Shown: positions 61,600-64,000 of the stretch, piece by piece
Layout of the letters: every line of letters starts with the position of its first letter
Position numbering within the stretch: position 1 is the stretch's first letter
Assembly (NCBI GenBank): GCA_963082715.1
Contig: OY720465.1
Coordinates: 35,569,888 to 35,633,887, forward strand
DNA length: 64,000 nucleotides
Origin: Harpalus rubripes
Lineage: Eukaryota > Arthropoda > Insecta > Coleoptera > Carabidae
Direction: 5' to 3'
Program-made: the position numbers and the translations under genes
Notes under the pieces: model-generated
What the model saw: the letters and a program-made list of their open reading frames with translations, nothing else
The model's database searches: none
What the model was told of the DNA's origin: nothing

Positions 61600-62615
61600 T
61601 CGTTTTCCGGGAATGGACTGTGCCATATTTTGAGTCACAGCTCAACGTTTCGCCCGCAGTCGTATGGGGCATCTTCAGGAGCAAGGGGGTTAGTACTATC
61701 TTAAACAAGGTTACCCGACGTGTCAACCACGCTAGAGGCCGAGTTTAAGCAACAAGAGGGGGAGACTCAGTTTACAAGGTTACCCGACGTGTGAACCACG
61801 CTAGAGGCCAAATAAACAAAGTGACGAAAGGAAGACCAAAAAGACAGTTATATATTAATCTAAAGATACGGTAGATGAGCAAAGCTAATGACAAGGGTTC
61901 GCGTTTATCTTTAGTTTGGGGGAGTATTTTAAACCTCCACATAAAACCCTTGTCGTCACCCGGTGTTTATAGTGTTCCTTGTTCTTGCGGCACAGTATAC
62001 ATAGGTGAAACAGGAAGGAGTGTTCACACTAGATTGTCAGAACACAAACGCTGTCTGCGTAATGGTATGATATTAACATCTGCGGTCGCAGAACGCCAAC
62101 ACAACACAGGACATAACATCTTATTTGAAAATTCCCGCATTTTAGCTCCTGTCCCTGAGTTTTACAGTCGTAAATACAGGGAAACTTTAGAAATATGGAA
62201 ACATCCTAATAACATCAATCAGGATGATGGCTATTTCTTGGGCCACATGTGGAAACCGGTGATTCTCGGAACACGACACGCCCAATCTACCATTACGAAC
62301 TCGATTCCCATTGGTCCTCATTAGCTTTGCTTATCTACCGTATCCTTAGATTAGTATATAACTGTCTTCTCGTCCTTCCTTCGTCACTTGGTTTATTTGG
62401 CCTCTAGCGTGGTTTACACGTCGGGTAACCTTGTAAACTGAGTCTCCCCTTTGTTGCTTAAACCCGGCCTCTAGCGTGGTTGACACGTCGGGTAACCTTG
62501 TTTAAGACAGTACTATCCCCCTTGCTCCTGAAGATGCCCCATACGACTGCGGGAGAAACGTTGAGCTCTGACTCAAAATATGACACAGACCATTCCCGGA
62601 AAACGAATATTTCTC
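61600..62615 (+). mobile_element. Penelope-like element, copy 3, with endonuclease ORF between inverted arms
   Basis: Left arm 61603 to about 61880 and right arm about 62325-62612 are reverse complements and match copies 1 and 2. The right arm, plus strand, has CTGAAGATGCCCC..GGGAGAAACGTTG, where the hammerhead-like GCGAAAC of the other copies is changed to GAGAAAC. Between the arms is the GIY-YIG ORF. No reverse transcriptase is present, so the copy is not autonomous. Confidence 0.78.
61875..62324 (+). CDS. GIY-YIG endonuclease domain of a Penelope-like element (149 residues)
   Basis: ATG at 61875. The domain begins GVYSVPCSCGTVYIGETGRS: the GIY motif as GVY, the YIG motif as YIG, and the CxC pair typical of Penelope-like endonucleases. 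The catalytic Arg is in HTRLSEHK, a His in RQHNTGH, and the Glu/Asn region in ETLEIWKHPNNIN. It would nick DNA to prime reverse transcription, but the reverse transcriptase that normally precedes it is missing. Its first residues come from the repeat arm, so the true protein start is lost. The frame is intact despite the truncation. Confidence 0.8.
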   Translation: MSKANDKGSRLSLVWGSILNLHIKPLSSPGVYSVPCSCGTVYIGETGRSVHTRLSEHKRCLRNGMILTSAVAERQHNTGHNILFENSRILAPVPEFYSRKYRETLEIWKHPNNINQDDGYFLGHMWKPVILGTRHAQSTITNSIPIGPH

Positions 62616-62785
62616 ATATCTCTTTCTTTTCATAGTGCTGTCGCATGTTATCTGCGCAACTCAGAGTTCCAATATTGGCCATTCAGGTTGGACGTGTTGT
62701 CCAAAAGTTCTTGTATAATTCTAGAACTTTAAGAACGATTCAGATTCAGTTCGGAACAATTCACTCATTTTTGGAACCATCTGTA

Positions 62786-63166
62786 CTATAAGTACTCAGT
62801 AAAGTTCTGAACTTTTATTGGAACAAACCTATTTTCTACATTTGGTTTTGAAGCACTCAAAGGAGTAACTGTTTTTTGTTGAACCATCTCATCTTTCTTC
62901 ATTGGTGAAGATCTTTTGAATGATGTATCATCTTCTTCTTTATTATCTCCATGACTTTTTTCTTTTTCTTTATTTTCTGCAAGTTTATAAGCACTATCAT
63001 CTTCCTCTAGTGCAGACTTTGGGGTATTAGGTATATCATCTTCTTTATCCTTCTTTGATTTCGATGATTTACGACAACAGCAGAACATCTTGCCGCAGTG
63101 CTTAATTGCCGAACACAAGCACGAACATGCAGACGATATTAACAGACAGGGCAGGCATAAACACAT
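62786..63166 (-). CDS. Cysteine-rich protein, member 4 (126 residues)
   Basis: ATG at 63166. The head MCLCLPCLLISSACSCLCSA, then KHCGKMFCCCRKSSKSKKDK, has 11 Cys in the first 32 residues. It is followed by a long acidic and basic tail (KEDDIPNTP, EEDDSAYKLAENKEKEKS) and PLSASKPNVENRF. The tail shares PLSA[AS]KP with the 59397-59858 remnant, and the head shares CLPC with members 1 and 3. The last 15 or so codons overlap AATAAA and AGTTCTGAAC-type repeat sequence, so the real C-terminus may differ. Membrane association through palmitoylated Cys is possible. Function unknown. Confidence 0.6.
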   Translation of the reverse strand: MCLCLPCLLISSACSCLCSAIKHCGKMFCCCRKSSKSKKDKEDDIPNTPKSALEEDDSAYKLAENKEKEKSHGDNKEEDDTSFKRSSPMKKDEMVQQKTVTPLSASKPNVENRFVPIKVQNFTEYL

Positions 63167-63180
63167 GACATACCTTTAAA

Positions 63181-64000
63181 CGAAAAACAGTTTTTGATTA
63201 ATATCAATGTGACATATTTGTCTGTCATTATTGAAATTTGACAACAAAAGTTTTGTATTTAAAACTGTCAAATTTCAAGTTTCATTTTATTGTCATACAT
63301 ATGCAAGAAAATGTGTAAAATTAAATGTTATCGTCGTGTTTAGTAATATACTAATGTTCATAATACAGCAAGACTTTAAAAATCATTTTAAATTGTAAGT
63401 TATTTTATATTTAATCAAAAATTGACACTAAAAAATGTGAAAATAGAATTTTTGACAGATGATCTCTACCGATAAAACTGGATTCTAGAAGGTATTTAAA
63501 GTTTTAATTAGAATTACAGCCACGTACAGCTAAACTATTATTCACGAAAGATGACTATTCAAGGTCATTTGTGAACCGTCTGATATAATATTACTTGCAG
63601 ATAACTTCATTGCATTTCATATGCATAGGCGTGCAACATGATATATTTACGGACACATTTTAATTGAAAAAATAAGAGCAATTTATTTGAAAATTATGTT
63701 TCTTTCTAAATAGAGCTTTTCTGAGAGATTTATGTTCTTCGTTTATGTTTTTGCAAAATTCAAAAACATAGACTTAACTTATAAACCAAGGAATAATAAT
63801 TTGATTTAAGCGTCAACGCCACTGGGTAAATATTAGCACAGAGGGCAGTGTAGTAGATAATTAGGTATCTGTAATTGTACGACATACGTCATTATTATTT
63901 ATAGTGTGTTAGAAAGTAATGCCACTATTTACGTATATCTGTTACACTACTTAAATTAAATAGACATAGGTCAAATAATCTTTCTCTTTCTAATACAAAA
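63181..64000. other. 5' flank of Cys-rich member 4 and unassigned sequence
   Basis: AT-rich; no gene or clear repeat recognised. The promoter of the member 4 gene should lie in the first few hundred bases, but no core element stands out. Confidence 0.4.

Noticed and set aside
1..64000. Bacterial-type features (operons, CRISPR, ribosome binding sites, plasmid or phage origin)
   Set aside because: Introns, polyadenylation signals, metazoan protein families and eukaryotic transposons make the window animal genomic DNA; the repeats are not spaced like a CRISPR array.

Overview
This is a eukaryotic window, AT-rich and intron-bearing, and almost certainly from an insect or a close arthropod. Its coding genes are animal genes split by GT..AG introns. 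The rest is dominated by Tc1/mariner, hAT, piggyBac-like, Crypton, Penelope-like, RTE-like, LTR, SINE and MITE sequences of kinds common in arthropods. I cannot name the order or species from sequence alone. There is no operon structure, plasmid, phage or CRISPR signal.

Three multi-exon host genes can be rebuilt with consistent splice phases. (1) A GPR143/OA1-type seven-transmembrane receptor lies on the + strand (five coding exons, 3022-9686, 365 residues). (2) An AKAP10/D-AKAP2-type A-kinase anchoring protein with RGS domains lies on the - strand (four coding exons, 30055 down to 21855, 561 residues). (3) A secreted, Thr/Ser-rich protein of unknown function lies on the + strand (three coding exons, 37151-44600, 246 residues). 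From 47.9 to 63.2 kb a dispersed cluster of very small cysteine-rich proteins runs on the - strand. Three share an LCLPC-type N-terminus, a fourth begins MGCLC, and a fifth copy keeps only a related C-terminal part. I do not recognise this family; it is the best candidate here for something undescribed.

Layout: 0-2.9 kb holds nested SINEs and palindromic MITEs. 3.0-10.5 kb is the GPR143 gene, its introns filled with a hAT MITE, a Tc1-like relic and fragments of two non-LTR retrotransposons. 11.3-12.7 kb is an internally deleted hAT element with an exact 8-bp target duplication. 13.4-21.5 kb is a stack of MITEs, two palindromic Penelope-like insertions and two decayed mariners. 21.8-30.1 kb is the AKAP10 gene, with a 1.2-kb GT-rich microsatellite element in one intron. 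30.8-32.4 kb is a foldback-like element with internal tandem repeats. 33.0-34.7 kb is a Crypton with an intact tyrosine recombinase. 37.1-44.6 kb is the secreted-protein gene carrying a solo LTR in intron 1 and a 503-bp satellite plus nested MITEs in intron 2. 47.9-63.2 kb is the Cys-rich cluster, interrupted by three mariners (one with an intact transposase and perfect terminal repeats), a composite nest of DNA transposons, and a Penelope-like copy keeping a GIY-YIG endonuclease ORF.

The host genes have no evident functional link to one another. The main story is layered transposition: several elements sit inside others with intact target-site duplications, so the order of insertion can be read. 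Exon models rest on reading frame, splice consensus and remembered family similarity; no alignment or database search was run.
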